Source: Isoetes taiwanensis (lineage: Eukaryota; Streptophyta; Lycopodiopsida; Isoetales; Isoetaceae). From it: a stretch of 64,000 nucleotides of DNA. Below are positions 32,186 to 45,270 of the stretch, one piece after another. Position 1 is the first letter of the stretch; every line of letters starts with the position of its first letter. A program made the position numbers and the translations under genes. Below the pieces are notes generated by a model. That model was given only the letters and a program-made list of their open reading frames with translations. It was not told where the DNA came from and did not search any database. Location: positions 3,984,224-4,048,223 of the forward strand of contig JAJEKV010000035.1 of NCBI GenBank assembly GCA_021234155.1. Direction: 5' to 3'.

Positions 32186-35100
32186 TTGTTGTGCAGCCAG
32201 AATACTTCTACCCCCAAACCCTCCAGAACAGTGTTTCGTCTGAACACCCACTTCTTGACAGATGAAGTCTTCTCGTCTCATTGTCGGGACTTGTGGCTCA
32301 ATACCTTCTCCTCTCTGAGTGGAATGGCAGGCATGGTGGCAGCATTGGCTAGGGTTAAATGTTTTGCTAAGGCTTTTGGTAGGCAGCGAGTTCAGCAGGA
32401 GCGACAGGAACTCCACTTACTCTATGGAGAGTTGGAGCAGATTCGGGCACAACCTTCTGATGGCATCGGGGAGAATGCCATACTATAGCAAATCATATCT
32501 CTAGAGCAGGTCAAAGTTAAGGAAGCTCATGCTGAAACAAGGAGACACGAGCTCTTCGGTTTTCTTTAGGGCAACAAAGCAGCGTCAGTATGCAGCATCA
32601 ATGGCATCCCTTATTTTGTCAGATGGTCGTAAATAGGAGGATCCTGCTGATCTCCAGAGGTATATGCACGGCTATTTTTCAATGTTCTTTGCTAAGCAGT
32701 CGTTTCCATACGAGCAAGAAATGCAGGATCTGGTTTTGGCAGCTGTTAAGCCATCTATCTTGCACCATCAGCGTGATAGTTTGAAGAACTCTCCAAGGAA
32801 GATTTAGAGGGTGTATGTATGTGCATGGTTAAGGATAAGTGTCCTGGGCTGGATGGTGTGCCTGTGGAATTCTTTCAGACTTATTGGGAATGGGCTGGAG
32901 AGTTAGTGTATCAGGTCTATCTTGACTTGTTGCACTCTCATGAAATGGATAGAATTCTTAACACCTCCTGCATTTCCCTGATCCCTAAGGTCAAACAGCC
33001 ATCCACGATCAATGATTGGAGGCCTATTTCTTTGCTCTCCTCTATGTATAAGATTATTGCAAAAGCTTTGGCAGAAAAGCTTAAACTGGTTCTAGCATCC
33101 TCTATTAACTTGGCAACTCTTTTTTAAAAATACTCTACAATATGCCAAGTGGCAAAATTCATTAGAGAGCTACTTGAGAACATTGACAATAGTGAAAAAG
33201 ATACTCTTATCAGTAGAGAGTAGACGTAAAAATTGTAAGAGTTGTCCCATGGCCTACGGGTCTTTGTTGGATGTTAATAAATCTTATTATTATTATTATT
33301 ATTATTAACAAGGTTCAGTCCGGGTTCATCCCAGGAAGAAACATCTTAACTAACGTTGCTGCAACTTATGAGGGCTTGTATTGGGCTAGGAAAACAGGTC
33401 AGGGAGTTGTTTATCTTAAGCTCGATTTTGCAAAGGCATATGACAGTGTGCGCTGGACGTTTTTGTCTAGTGTGCTTTCAGCTTTGGGTTGTGGTCCACA
33501 TTTTACAGAAACAGTTATGAAGCTTCACACGTCAGCACGAGCTACAGTTGTGTGCCAGGGGGAGCCCTCCCCGTTCTTTTCGATGGGAAGAGGAGTTCGT
33601 CAGGGCTGCCCTCTGGCCCCATTTTTGTTTACCATGGTGGCGGAGGCATTATCACAATTGCTCTTGACTGCAGTAGGTGAGGGAGTGGTAGATGGCCTTC
33701 GGATGCAGAACGGCAGTCAGCATATTTGTAATCAGTTTGCAGATGACATTTTCCTCTTTGTGGACATTGGGAAAAGTGTTCGGCTCTGTGGGCTTTGGAG
33801 ACGCCGCCTCCACCTTGTTTGTTTCTCTTCCCTTGGAAGGTACTCTCAGTGAATGCATATACCAGACTTCTGGGCATTCCTTTTGGGGGTAATATCTCTA
33901 TGGGCGGTGTCTGGGATGAGATTTTGTAGAGACTACAAAAGCACCTGAATTGGTGGAAGGGTAGTAAGTTGTCAATGGTAGGCAGGATTACTGTAGCTAA
34001 GTCAATGCTTTGTAGCACCCATGTATACACAACGTCTGTTATGTTAGCTTTAGAATGCAAGGTTCAGGAATTAGATAGAATCGTCCGAAACTTTGTTTGG
34101 GGAGGGGATGCAGAAGGAGCAGTGGTTAAAGTAGCCTGGTGGAAGTGCCTCCGCCCTCGAGAGGATGGGGGTTTGGCAATCCTAGATTTGGCTTTGCATT
34201 CTAAGGTGTTAGTCTCCAAGTTTGTTTGGAGTATTCTCCATGAAGAGGTGTTCTCTCCAGGTGCAGCATTGCTTTTACAGTCCCTCGAGAATTGTGTGGC
34301 GTTTCACAAGCCATATGTCCCTTGGTTTACGGTTTGAGGCCGTGCCCACACGCGTCACCTTTTCTCAAGGGTGTACTGCGGGCCTGGGAGCATGTGCGAG
34401 TGCTTTTTCAGGTAGACTGTGCATCAGTACTTCATTACACTTTTTTCTTGTGGGTTCCTCTGCCTCCGACATACTTGCCTTTGGCTGCCAGCTTGCACGC
34501 TTGGACGCAGGCCCGTTGGACTCGGGCTGCAGTCTCCACCTTAGAGGATTGGTATTGGCATGGCCAACTGGCTCCTTGGGAGTTTTTTCAGGCCCGCTTT
34601 CGGCTTAAGGCAGTGATCGGGCTATCTGGCAGCAAATGGCCTCCTGCATTCTACTGCATATTCTTGTTCTCCTCCAGGGAAGGGTGGGCTTTCAGATTTG
34701 GAAGGTTCATTCGGGAGTCGATGAGTCATGTTTTGTTCGTTCTTGTTACCGGGCGTTGGTTATTCATGATACTTTACCTCCTTCTGACAAGTGGGCACTG
34801 AAGCTTCAGGGTTTCTGTTGGCGCTCTGTCTGGACATGGACTTGGAACTCTCTCCCCCCACCAAAGGTTAGGGTTCTTTTGTGGCAAGTGGTGCACCGCT
34901 GCATTAGGGTAAATGTTCTTGTGCATAGATTTAAGCCAGCTGTGAGTTTTCTTTGCCCTTGTTGTGGCTCTCATCGAGAGTCCATTGAACATTGTCTAGT
35001 CTTGTGCCCACATTTGCAAGATGCATGGGATTGGATCAGAGCATTGTTCCAGATCAGGACGTGTAGCCAGAAGATACTTCTTCATGTGTTTCCAGCTTCA

Positions 35101-35493
35101 TGGTCCTCTCCTAAGAAGCAGGCTTTCCATCTGTGTAAGGCATGGTTGGTTTGGTTGATTTGGAAACGGCGTCGTTTATGGATTTTTCAAGGGATTCAGC
35201 AACTTTCAGCCTCTCTAGTTCCACGACTCAGACATAAGCTATTCCAGAGTTTTCTTATGTTTACTGGTTTAGAGGAGATAAAGTTTTGCATCTGGCGAGA
35301 TATTTTGCACATTGTGAATGCGAATGGGGAGTTTGTACAACGATTGCTAGAGGTGATTGGAAGTTTACGCACTAGTTTTTTAGTATGGAGTGCTGAGGTG
35401 TCTTTGTCCCTTCGGAGCATTCTTTTTCCTCACTACTCGTCTTGTATCATTGCCATTCTTTTAATATAAGTGCCTCAGTTCTTCAAAAAAAAA
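32186..35493 (+). pseudogene. Younger L1-type LINE, ORF2 without endonuclease
   Basis: This copy is 5'-truncated. It starts in the linker after the endonuclease (VFRLNTHFLTDEVFSSHCRD). RT part one is at 32,819-33,109 (PGLDGVPVEFF, NDWRPISLLSSMYKIIAKAL). It is interrupted by a 193-bp insertion and continues at 33,310-33,852 with SGFIPGRNI, LKLDFAKAYDSVRW, GVRQGCPLAP and the catalytic FADD (~33,740). The thumb region (RNFVWGGD, then PREDGGLAI) is at 33,969-34,337. The zf-RVT region (PPPKVRVLLWQVVHRCIRV, CPCCGSHRESIEHCLVLCPH) is at 34,636-35,469. Poly(A) follows at 35,485-35,493. Several frameshifts disable it. It is the same family as the minus-strand copy at 7,449-8,202. Confidence 0.9.
33110..33302 (+). 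mobile_element. SINE-like retroposon with (TTA)n tail inside LINE RT
   Basis: The insertion splits the RT frame between SSIN and KVQSGF. Removing it rejoins ATTAAC to AAGGTT in frame. TATTAAC occurs on both sides (33,103-33,109 and 33,303-33,309), although the TTA tail makes the duplication length ambiguous. The 3' end reads TTTGTTGGATGTTAATAAATC followed by TTATTATT repeats. No clear A or B box is seen, so it could also be a very short LINE end. Confidence 0.7.
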
Positions 35494-36668
35494 AGGGATC
35501 TTTAACTTGACCTGTCGAAGCTTATACCTACTTCTATCCTTTTTACCGATGCTTTTGGACAGAAAACTTCCCTATCACTTAGATGGTACAAGAGGATGGT
35601 GCCAATAGTGTCGAGTATAACGTCAAAATTTTTGACCCAAGCAGAACATGTCAAACTTCAAATCTTGCCACAATTTTGACACTATACTTGTCGTGATCAT
35701 TGCCACAAACATGACACAATAGCGTCAAGTGTTGTGTCAACATTATGCCTCCAATTTTTGTTACAAATGTTGATATAAAATCAATTTCCAACAACACTGC
35801 AACAAGTAGAGAACAAAGTTTCAAATAAATTTTACCAAGACTATGTAGAAAAAGTCAAACATGTAAGAACCACATTGCATCAAATTTATGGCAAGCTAGT
35901 GGTAGCATCATAAAAGATGAATAATAAATGTTGTGTCTAAAAAAAACAAACTTTACAATAGCTTATTCAAGCTTATTCAACAAGTATTGTGCCAACACTA
36001 CAAGTATTTATCCAACAAGCCTTGTGCCAAAGTAAAGCTCATGTTTAGGAACAAAAGCACAAGCAATGTTACTCCACAAATGAACAATCTAGTCACATTT
36101 CACTTTACTAATAGTGTGAAACTTGCAACTCTACTTAGAATCAAGATTACAATTACAGTGCTTAGTAGTACTTTGATCTAAACTGCAAAACAAACATGGG
36201 AGACATAGAAAGTAGAAGTAAAAGTTTTTATTGATCAACAAAAAAGTACAAAGTATTAACACTCATACACAAGCCTTTTAAACATATAATGTAAAATATA
36301 TGGAGTTCCAACATGTCACAAACGATCGAATTCTCTTAGTTGGCTCATGTCCACATCCTAAATAGTACCATTGCCTTCAGACTCCATCATTGTCTTTTTC
36401 ATTGTGGTCCTATCAAAATACATTTATAAAAGTATGTTATCAAACCGTTTCATACATTGAATATTAAACAATAGAACTTCCTTCCCTTACCTCATCCTTT
36501 AGAGCACAATTTTCTCCAAGACAACATATGGAACACATCATTCACTTATTCTCCTCTTGAGGACGGCTGTCAAAGAAGAACAGAACAAGATTTGTGGTAT
36601 CAACACTCCAGAACCTCGTGTAGAAAAATGATTAAGTCCTCTTGAGAATGGATTAACTCCAACCTTAC

Positions 36669-38285
36669 ATGAATGTTCAGCGATGCAAATGCATGTAAAA
36701 TCTAAGTCTGTCAATGCATCCAAGAACCAAACCTCGATATCAAATAAAGCCATATGCACTAGAACCTGGAACAAGCAAATGAAGTGGTCAGATGTAGATG
36801 ATGATAAAAGTTTTTTATAAAGGATGGATGGAGGTTTAAACAAATGCATTTAGATGTACATGTAAATGCATTTCTGCTATATAAGCTACGGTATACAATT
36901 GGGAAAAAGAATAGCCATGTGTATCATAAATCTAAGATAATCTGAAACCTTCTATTGGATAAATCATACCAGGAGATACCATGTTTCCTGGAGAGGAATT
37001 GCAGTGAAATATTTCATAATTCGTATTCAAAAAATGTCCAGGAAAAAAAATCAAGGGTTAGATTATCAAGAAACAAAACTATGTATATGAGAAATGCAGT
37101 AATGGCATAATACATGGAATGCATGAACTTGTTAGGTAAATATAAGTGGAAGAAATGTTCTTCTGAGACAAGCACTTATTGATGACAAGAAAATAAAAGC
37201 AACAAGCCCTAACCTTCTAAGTAACCAGACAGAAGCAAATGAAAAATATATAAAACAAATAATGCTGGATTTATCAAAGAACAGCGCGCTGTGCATGTAA
37301 GTAAATTAGAAGAGACATGATAGGAGTATGTACTTAGTCTGCGAATACGAGATGAGGGCAGGGTATGGCAACACAGTCAACATAATAAGTAATCTCCATT
37401 GCAAGCATTATAATAACCTATATAGGCAGGAGAAGAGATTTTAGAACAAATCTTGCAATGCAGAGGTGTTTGTCAACTGTCTCAAATGAACTTGTCATCA
37501 TTATCAGCTTTTAGGATACAATTACTCAGGACTAGACATCTATGGCTGTTCTTTTACATTGCTATTAGAGCATCCTTCATCGACTATAGATTGGGGCTTC
37601 AATAAGCATTCAACAAAAACAACTTCAAGAATATAACTAAATTAAGAGATAGATAAATACCTTGGCTATGCTTGGATCTATAAATGCCTCCAGAAAGCTA
37701 GAGAACACATTGGACTTACAGAAACGTTGATAAGAATGAAAAAACGAAAGCTTACAGGGCCTTCATAGAGATTATAGTTAGAAAGAATGAAACAAATTAC
37801 TCATCTTATTTTAACTCAATGTTGGTCTAGTCTGAAGGCCAGTTTGACCCTCTAACCTGCATAAAGTACCGCAGTAGAAGCTTGATTGCCTTGTGCATCT
37901 TGACATCTAACAAGCACATGAGCCATAATGACAAGTGCTAAACAGAAAGACAAGTTCTAGTTGAAACTCCTACACAAGAACTGCAACGGGCAACATCGAC
38001 TTGGACGAATTTAGTGAAAACCAATTTCAAGTAACAACAGCAAGAAAGCTTAGTCATGCCAAAGTAAAAGAAAATAAATTTATTGCCTAGATGTACCTCA
38101 CCAAAGGGCCGCCAAATTGCATCATCGAGGAACCTTCTGCCCTGTTCACCCCGGATTATTTTGTGCAGATGCAGCAAAAATGGCGCCCCACTAGAATCGA
38201 CGACAAAAGTTGTTCTTGGTTCTGTGGGCGGGCAAAGTCGAACATTCGCGCCCACGTCCCAAATCAATTTCTTTATTTCTTTATA
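36669..38285 (-). pseudogene. Exons of an unidentified cellular gene within the CACTA element
   Basis: Four exon-like segments read leftwards. The first ends at 38,097 (GGTGAG|GTACAT) and contains CPPTEPRTTFVVDSSGAPFL and EQGRRFLDDAIWRPFGE. The second is 37,937-37,857 (LVIMAHVLVRCQDAQGNQAS). The third is 37,714-37,661 (SNVFSSFLEAFIDPSIAK). The fourth is 36,765-36,669 (VLVHMALFDIEVWFLDALTD). Each has AG before and GT after it, and the peptides look like ordinary cellular protein, not transposase. The family is not recognised. Introns are kept, so the capture was at the DNA level. It may be a fragment captured by the element, or part of its own poorly known gene. Confidence 0.45.
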
Positions 38286-38534
38286 TGTTCTTGCCCGCTA
38301 CCACTGATCGTCAACTCGACCCGTCCATCTAGGGGGTAAGCTCAAGAACTTCCCTTACAACAATGGATGCTAATATTGGTTCGATTGCTCTATAATTTAG
38401 ACAATTATAATAATGATTGTCTTGCTTACGAAGTTTAAAGAATGCAAGTTTGGGGTGGTATAAAAAAAGTGTTTGCATCACCAACCCGTGTAGAAGTGTT
38501 TCAAAAAATGAAAAGGATTGCTTTTCAGTCCCAT

Positions 38535-38658
38535 GAGGTGGAGATAGACAACCCAGTTTTCCTTCATCTTGAGATATAAAAATATGACTAGACTCATGAG
38601 GTGGAGATAGACAACCTAGTTTCCCTGCACCTTGAGATATAAAAATATGACTAGAATG
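38535..38658. repeat. ~61-bp tandem duplication inside the CACTA element
   Basis: Two near-identical units start TGAGGTGGAGATAGACAACC at 38,535 and 38,598 and end AAAAATATGACTAGA. Confidence 0.85.
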
Positions 38659-39623
38659 CATTTATATGTCAACAAGTTCGAATATTTGCAGCTCTATGAT
38701 AACAACAACGGAACAATTACATTTGGTGATATGTGTGCATGAAAAATGACGTAAGGTTTGACATTGTATTTATTTGTTGGACTGCCCATGTAGCATAAAT
38801 TTGCTTCAATTTGAAAATGATGCAATGAAGCCCAGGTATTCAGCGATTGCAATTTGGCTGGAAGACTAATTAAAGGTATCCAAACCAAGTGAAGCTTACA
38901 TGCTTTCCATGACAATGCTTTCTCTTGTTTTTTTTTCCTTCTAAGAGATGTTGTTTTTAAATCCCTTGCAATGCTTAGAAAGGTGGACCTTATTTTTAGG
39001 AAATATAGAAACACCTTATGATAGCATTAAGTAACACCACCTAATCTAACAAAAAATGTATCTATAAAGTTAGAGTGAAGTATATTCTATGTTACCTCTT
39101 GTTTGATAAAAATATGAAAAAAGTCAGGCTATTGATTGAGCTCTTCTTTTATAGGTCAAAATGTTTCAATGTAGTGCAACAAGGTGTAACAACAATTGCC
39201 CTCAAGACAAATGGAAAACATCACATTGTATTGTACCAAGTTTGGGTATCTCTCTCTAGAATAGCCACAAAAAGTTGGTACAAAGTTGTTATAGGCTTTG
39301 TCATAGTGATGTACAAAAGGTACAACACAATTTAATTGAAATATTAGGCAACATTGACGGACTTTGTTGTAAGACTTAAAGAAAAAAATGCTATAATGTA
39401 GTTATAAAATTGTTAAAATGTTGTTGCATGAATGCTTTTACATTGCATTACAAATTTGACAAAAATTTGCCATTGCTTTGGCAAAGAGCTTGACACTATG
39501 CCATTCACACCATTTTTGACACAAGAGAAGCATTTTGTGTCAGGAATATAGTGTTTGTCACAAAGTCACTACTATTATGTCTTGACACAAGCATTGACAC
39601 TATAATCTCATCCTCTTGTAGTG

Positions 39624-41199
39624 CGGGTCTACCTCCTCGTTGTCAAGCTTGTGACCAGAGACATTATTGGTATGAGAGCTGCAAGAACAAACATATACAG
39701 CAACATGATACATTGACGCGTAACATTAATGGTCAAAAAATAAGTCAGATTGATCGTGCTTCTAAGGGTTTCTCCATACCTTTGGATTCCATAGGCTATA
39801 AAGACTCAGACGAAAGAGAGAGGAATACAATTGCGAATGGACAAGAATTTGTTTGGAAGAGAGTAAATGGCTCTCAAAGAAGAATGCAAAGGAAAAGGAT
39901 GGAAAGAGAAATACAAAGTCAAGATGGGAAAAACTTTGACTCAAAATTAAGAGAAAGCATGTATACAAGCAATCATTCTACAGGAATAAAGGTTCTTCAA
40001 AAATACGGAGATACTTCCATCTAAAGGAAAGCATCAATGTTCCAATCAAAATCTTCAACTGATGAGCTTCATTAAACACTCAGCAGAATCATTAAGGATG
40101 CCAAATGTTTACAAAATGTTAAACCTTTATCATTAATGAATTTTTCTGTCCATTTTAAAAGTAAGGGAGATTCATTAGTTAGAAAAATCCATGCCAGTTA
40201 CAATTCCATAAACAAGAGACAATCACTTACAGACAAAGATTCTCATGCCAAAGTAATAGGATCAAATTCTGGTAACAAAGTCCTCCCATTCCAAAACTCG
40301 ATTGTATCAACTTCTTCAGCAAATATTGATGCACACACAAAGTATAAAAGGGAGGCCTAATGTCAATGTTCAGACTTTCAAGCAGGTAGCAGACATACTG
40401 CTTTCTCCTGAAAAAGATACATGCAAAACAAATGTGAATCAAATGGTCGACAATGTTATCTGCTCGAATCAATATCAGATACTGTAAATCTTAATACTGA
40501 CCGTGACTCTGATTTAATGTTGAGCTTCGAAAATAATCTTGAAAAATTGGTCAACCCCTCTGCCAATCCCTCTGTCATAAATCCAACAGCATATGTCACT
40601 CATTTTCCACCTTTGCTGAACATAGATTCTCTTATTGACTTAGATCAAACTTGTACCCCATCAAACCATATATCTCCAATAATAACTCCTGATATTGAAG
40701 AGCAGTTAGCCTCTCTACAAGAGGGATTGTTAGAGAATGCAAAGGATTTGTGGCAGAATGAAGATGAACATGATAGTCAAATTCAAGTTATGAAGAATAA
40801 AGAGCCTGCTGATGTTGGCGTGGGGTAGGGCAGAGAGAGAGAGAGATAAATCGATAGATCAGCAGATGGTTCCTAACAGTCTCAGTCCAGAGATTCTTGG
40901 CATCAAAGACAGCAATAAGAATGATTGTCAACTATCCAAGCAAGTACCTCTCTATAATAATTCTAAAAAATGCCTTCGTATAGATGAAGTGAATAAAATG
41001 TTTGAATTTGTACCAAGGGATATCTTTGATAGCGATTTTGATCTAGATAGTGACAATGAAGACTGGGGGAATGATGAACACTTGAGAGATAATGCTTTGA
41101 TTTTTAAATCTAAAAAAAGTCTTGGTAAATATAATAATACTACTCCAAACTCTGTGGTTAGTGTCCCAGCCAATAACACTAGAAGCAAAAAAAAGTAAG
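39624..41199 (+). pseudogene. LINE ORF1, zinc-knuckle and tail
   Basis: It opens with LPPRCQACDQRHYWYESC, the degenerate CCHC knuckle that ends plant LINE ORF1 proteins, directly after the CACTA end. A long hydrophilic tail follows in three frames (to 40,024, 40,136-40,360 and 40,421-41,199), with frameshifts between. Acidic and Asn/Ser-rich stretches (FDSDFDLDSDNEDW) precede the end near 41,199. Confidence 0.75.
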
Positions 41200-41299
41200 C
41201 TTAAGAATAGAAGGTCTGGGAGATCTAAGTAATGTTGAACTCTCTAATCGTTGTTGTCTCTCTAATCGTTGTTGTCTCTTCTAGTTTTAGTTTCTGACG

Positions 41300-44200
41300 A
41301 GGATTGTAAGTTGGAACCTTAGGGGTATTGAAGGACCTTTAAAGAGAAGGAGAGATCACAAATTAAGCAATACAATGCAGACATAATCCTTCTTCAAGAG
41401 CTCAAATTACCTAAGTTTGAAGCCTCTAATCTTGGGGATTGAATTTATCCAGGAGCTTCTTCCATTTGGATTGAAGCTGGTGGAACAAGGGGGGGTTGGC
41501 CATCATTTGGAAGAAAATAAAACACCTCTCCTTTTGCAATAGTATTTCTAGAATGTGGCAGGCAGTTTCTCAGTTAATAATGCCAACTTTGGGGTGATTA
41601 ATGTTTATACTTCCACGAATCCTAAGGAAAGGGAAAGCTTCTGGCCAAAAATCAGCTCATGGATTAGAAACAACCTTTCTATTGATTGGATTCTTGCTGG
41701 GGACTTCAATAACACTCCTGTATGGGATATGAAACTTGGGAATAAAATTAATATGACTTCAACTGAAAAGCTCAGATGGGACAATATGATCAATGACTCT
41801 GCCCTGATCCATATTCCTTCCTCTACTTCTAACTACACGTGGTCAAACAAGCAGAGACATCAAGCTAGAGTTTACTATGCTCTAGACAGATATTATGTGT
41901 CAAATCCTAACTCTGGGTTTTGGGACAATTGTTTTGTAACTAGTGGTGAAGGCACATCTATTTCTGATCATCAGCCTCAATTCCTTCATACTAAGCATTT
42001 GCTTGCTATTCCTAGAGATGGCAATATCCCCTTCAAGTTAAATTGTTCTCTTCTCTAGAATGAAGAGTTCAATAAAGACTTCCTTGAATTTTATCAGAAT
42101 ATTGAGTCTGGGGATCTCCTACTGGCTTTATGAAATCCTTTTATTCCAAGCTCAAGAAGGCAAAAGATTGCATTAAAAATTGGGCTAAAATACGGCATCA
42201 GAATAGAATGAAAGAGAAGGAAATCCTCCTTATCCACACGAAGGAAATTAGATCAATGTTACATGCTGATCCCTTTAATCATAACCTTCAAATTGGGAGG
42301 AAATGCTAGAGAGTCATTTGAAAAATATAGAAGAGAGAGAGGCCAAATGTGCAGCAATTAAATGTAAAATCAAATATAATAATGAAATGGACTATGGCAG
42401 CTCTAAGTTTTTCTTCAGAGTTGCAAGGAATAGGCTTCTGAAGAACTCAATTGCTCAGGTTAGGAATGACTCGGGTACTACTCTTAGCTCAGATTCTGAT
42501 ATCAAAAAATTCTTTATGAAAACTATGCCTGCCTCTTTTTTTGCCAACTCTGTTCCTTCTGCAATTGATGTAAGTAGTAGAAAAAGTTTCATCTCTCAGT
42601 TGGATAATATCCTCTCCACTCCAGCTGATGTTATGGATGCATCCCTTGCTAGTATCCCAAAATGAGATTTTCAATACTCTCAAAAGCTTTAATAAAGGGA
42701 AATCTCCTGGCCCTGATGGATTTCCACCTGAGTTCTATCTCCTTCTGGAATACAATTAAGTCAGATTTGATTGGTCTTATTCATGGCTTTTGGAACTCAA
42801 ACCATTTGCACCCCTCTATCTCTGCTGGATTTTTTGCATTAGTGCCTAAAGTAGAAAATCTGGGCTCCTTTGCTGAATGGAGTCCTCATTGCTCAAAGAG
42901 TCCAACCCTTTTTACAGAAAAATATCAGTAACAATCAATCTCCTTTCTTGCCTAAAAGGTTTATCTTGGATAATTATATAACTGCTATAGAAGAACTTCA
43001 CTGGAACAAAATTTCTAAGCAGACTTGTGTTCTGCTCAAGCTAGATTTTAAAAGAGCTTTTAATACTGTTAAATGGTATTTCATTGACACTGCCTTGAGA
43101 AAAATTGGCTTCCGTCATAAACTCATATCTCTTATCCATGGACTTAACTCTATGTCTAACTTTGCAGTTATTATCAATGGCTTCCCAACCAATTTCTTCC
43201 CTTTTGCTAAAGGGGTGAGACAAGGCTGTCGTCTAGACCCATATTTATTTTTTGTGGTTGCTGAAATGTTTATTAGATGTGTTGATCATTTTCAATCTAC
43301 TGGGACATTTACTGGTCTTAAGCTTCTAAATAATGAAGATTACCTCATTATATCCCAATATGCTGATGACACTTTTGCTTTCTTGGACTCCAACACTCAT
43401 AACATTAATATATTCCTTGACTTAATCAATCAGTTCTCTGATGCCTCTGGAGTTCATCTTACTCTTGCAGAGTAAAATTATTGGTGATATCAGTCAAACT
43501 TCTATATGTGGCATTCCTGTTCTCGGTACCTTGCAGGCCTCTAACTTGCTTGAGATGCCTCTCTCTCCTAAATCCGAGTCTTAAAGGATTATGGAATCCA
43601 ATTCTGGAGAGAATTAATAAGAAATTGAATAATTACAGGAGTTGCTTATCTTTTCCTGCTAGAACCGTGATTGCAAACTCTGTCCTGACATCAACTCATG
43701 TGTATTTCTCATCTGCTTTAATTGCCCCTAGATCTATTTATGCTGATCTGGAGAAAATCATAAGGAATTTCATCTGGAATGGTTCTCATTTAGTTAATTG
43801 GATCTCAATTTCTAGGCCAAAAAAGTTTGGAGGTTTAGGTTGTAAGAATTTGCATATTCAGGATTGTTCCTTAGCTGGGAAGTACATATGGAGAACTCTT
43901 ATGGGTAATGCATCTCCTGCTTCAAAGTTTATTAATTATTGGTTAAATACATCCTATCCCTCGGGTCATCCTTCAATTAAGCATTGCCTCCCTGAATCTG
44001 CTTTTATACATCTGCACCCTGCTCCAAATTCTTCCCCTTTGATGCAGAATACGATTATGGCTTGGAACAAAGTTCAAACTTGCTTTCATAGTGTTAAGAT
44101 GACTGATGCTAATATGAATATTAATCTATTTTGGTCACCTATTTTTCGAAATCATCACTCTAAAGTGCTAGCCATCAAGCATCCCAAATCTATAACAAAT

Positions 44201-45270
44201 GGGCTGAGAAACGCATTTTGAGAATCAAAGACCTCTATAGAGATAACAATTCCTTTACCTCTTAAACATCCTTGAAATCTATTATTGGAGGCACATCTAG
44301 TAATAAGAAATTATATGCTCATTTCAAGAACATTCTTGCTCCATTCAGGAATTACCCTGTTGATAACAGTCCCCTGGGATGGACTTTGAATGGTAAACAC
44401 GTCTACAAGGTAAGTGAAATTTATTCCATTTTTAGTCAAGTGGATGCTCCTGTCAAAGCCATCTATAAATGGTCTTTATTTTATACAGGAATTCTCTCTC
44501 TCTTTAACAACATTTGGAATTCCTATTGTACTCCTAAGATCAGTTTCTTTGATTGGCTCAAAAAAGTTTGACCAATCTTCTGTCCTTATAAAAAAAAATG
44601 GACATTTCCCCAATTTGTCACTCTGGTTGCTTACAGGAAGAATCTATGGAACACATTTTTCTCTGCCCAAAGCTCATCTCATTTTGGTCATGGTTCTCTA
44701 GGTATCTGCGCTATAAGGACATAAGTAACATTCTTTTCTTTCTGCAACAAGATGGCACTTTTGCAAACATCTTAGTGTATACTGCTTTATGGAACATATG
44801 GAAAGCAAGAAATAGAGTTATTTATGGTTCCAAGTCTTTTTCCATTTTCTGGATAGAAATGCATTTTCAACTTGATATTGAATCTATTGCTACTGCTCAC
44901 AAAAAAAGCATGGGGAGAACTACAACAGAAACTGGGACTCAATTGGGCTTTACAGGGGCTCTTCTGATATTTTCATATCCAATTTAAACATTATTGATTC
45001 TAATGCACCTTTCTCTGATTGTGACAGAATATCTGAACTTCATTAAGGGTCAGGGAACACATAAATTTGACACTGATATGGATAATTATGAGGTTTCTCT
45101 CCATTGGCCAAAGAACACAGGAAAACATCTCACTCTACGAGAACTCTGTGCTGCCACAGATGAATTTATATAAGAAATTGAGAGATCTAGATCAAAAGAA
45201 GCAGAATGGGCAGGAATCTACTGTAGGGAAGTGGTACAGATGTATTACTTGTTTGAATTCCTTTACATGA
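41300..45270 (+). pseudogene. LINE ORF2: endonuclease, reverse transcriptase, zf-RVT
   Basis: The endonuclease begins RIVSWNLRGIEGPLK at 41,302, with ACG where the ATG would be. It continues with LLQELKLP, GDFNNTP (about 41,700) and the catalytic SDHQP (about 41,967). RT motifs follow: SPFLPKRFILDNYI, LLKLDFKRAFNTVKW, GVRQGCRLDP and YADD (about 43,360). The thumb has FIWNG and RPKKFGGLGCKNL, and the zinc-binding end has MEHIFLCPK and ALWNIWKARN near 44,650-44,800. Stops and frameshifts are spread throughout, so the protein is dead. Beyond 44,990 the sequence to the poly(A) is long for a 3' UTR and has further open pieces of unknown nature. Confidence 0.9.

Larger units (their letters stand above)
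35576..39623. mobile_element. CACTA (En/Spm) transposon carrying gene fragments
   Basis: The right end is CATCCTCTTGTAGTG, the inverse of CACTACAAGAGGATG. The left end reads CACTTAGATGGTACAAGAGGATGG, i.e. the same repeat with about 8 extra bases. Both ends are followed inwards by ATAGTGTC and by many TTGACAC/GTGTCAA subterminal motifs in both orientations, typical of CACTA elements. No transposase of the TNP2 type was recognised, so it is non-autonomous. It sits in the ORF1 of the older LINE. The 3-bp target duplication is not clear. Confidence 0.7.
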
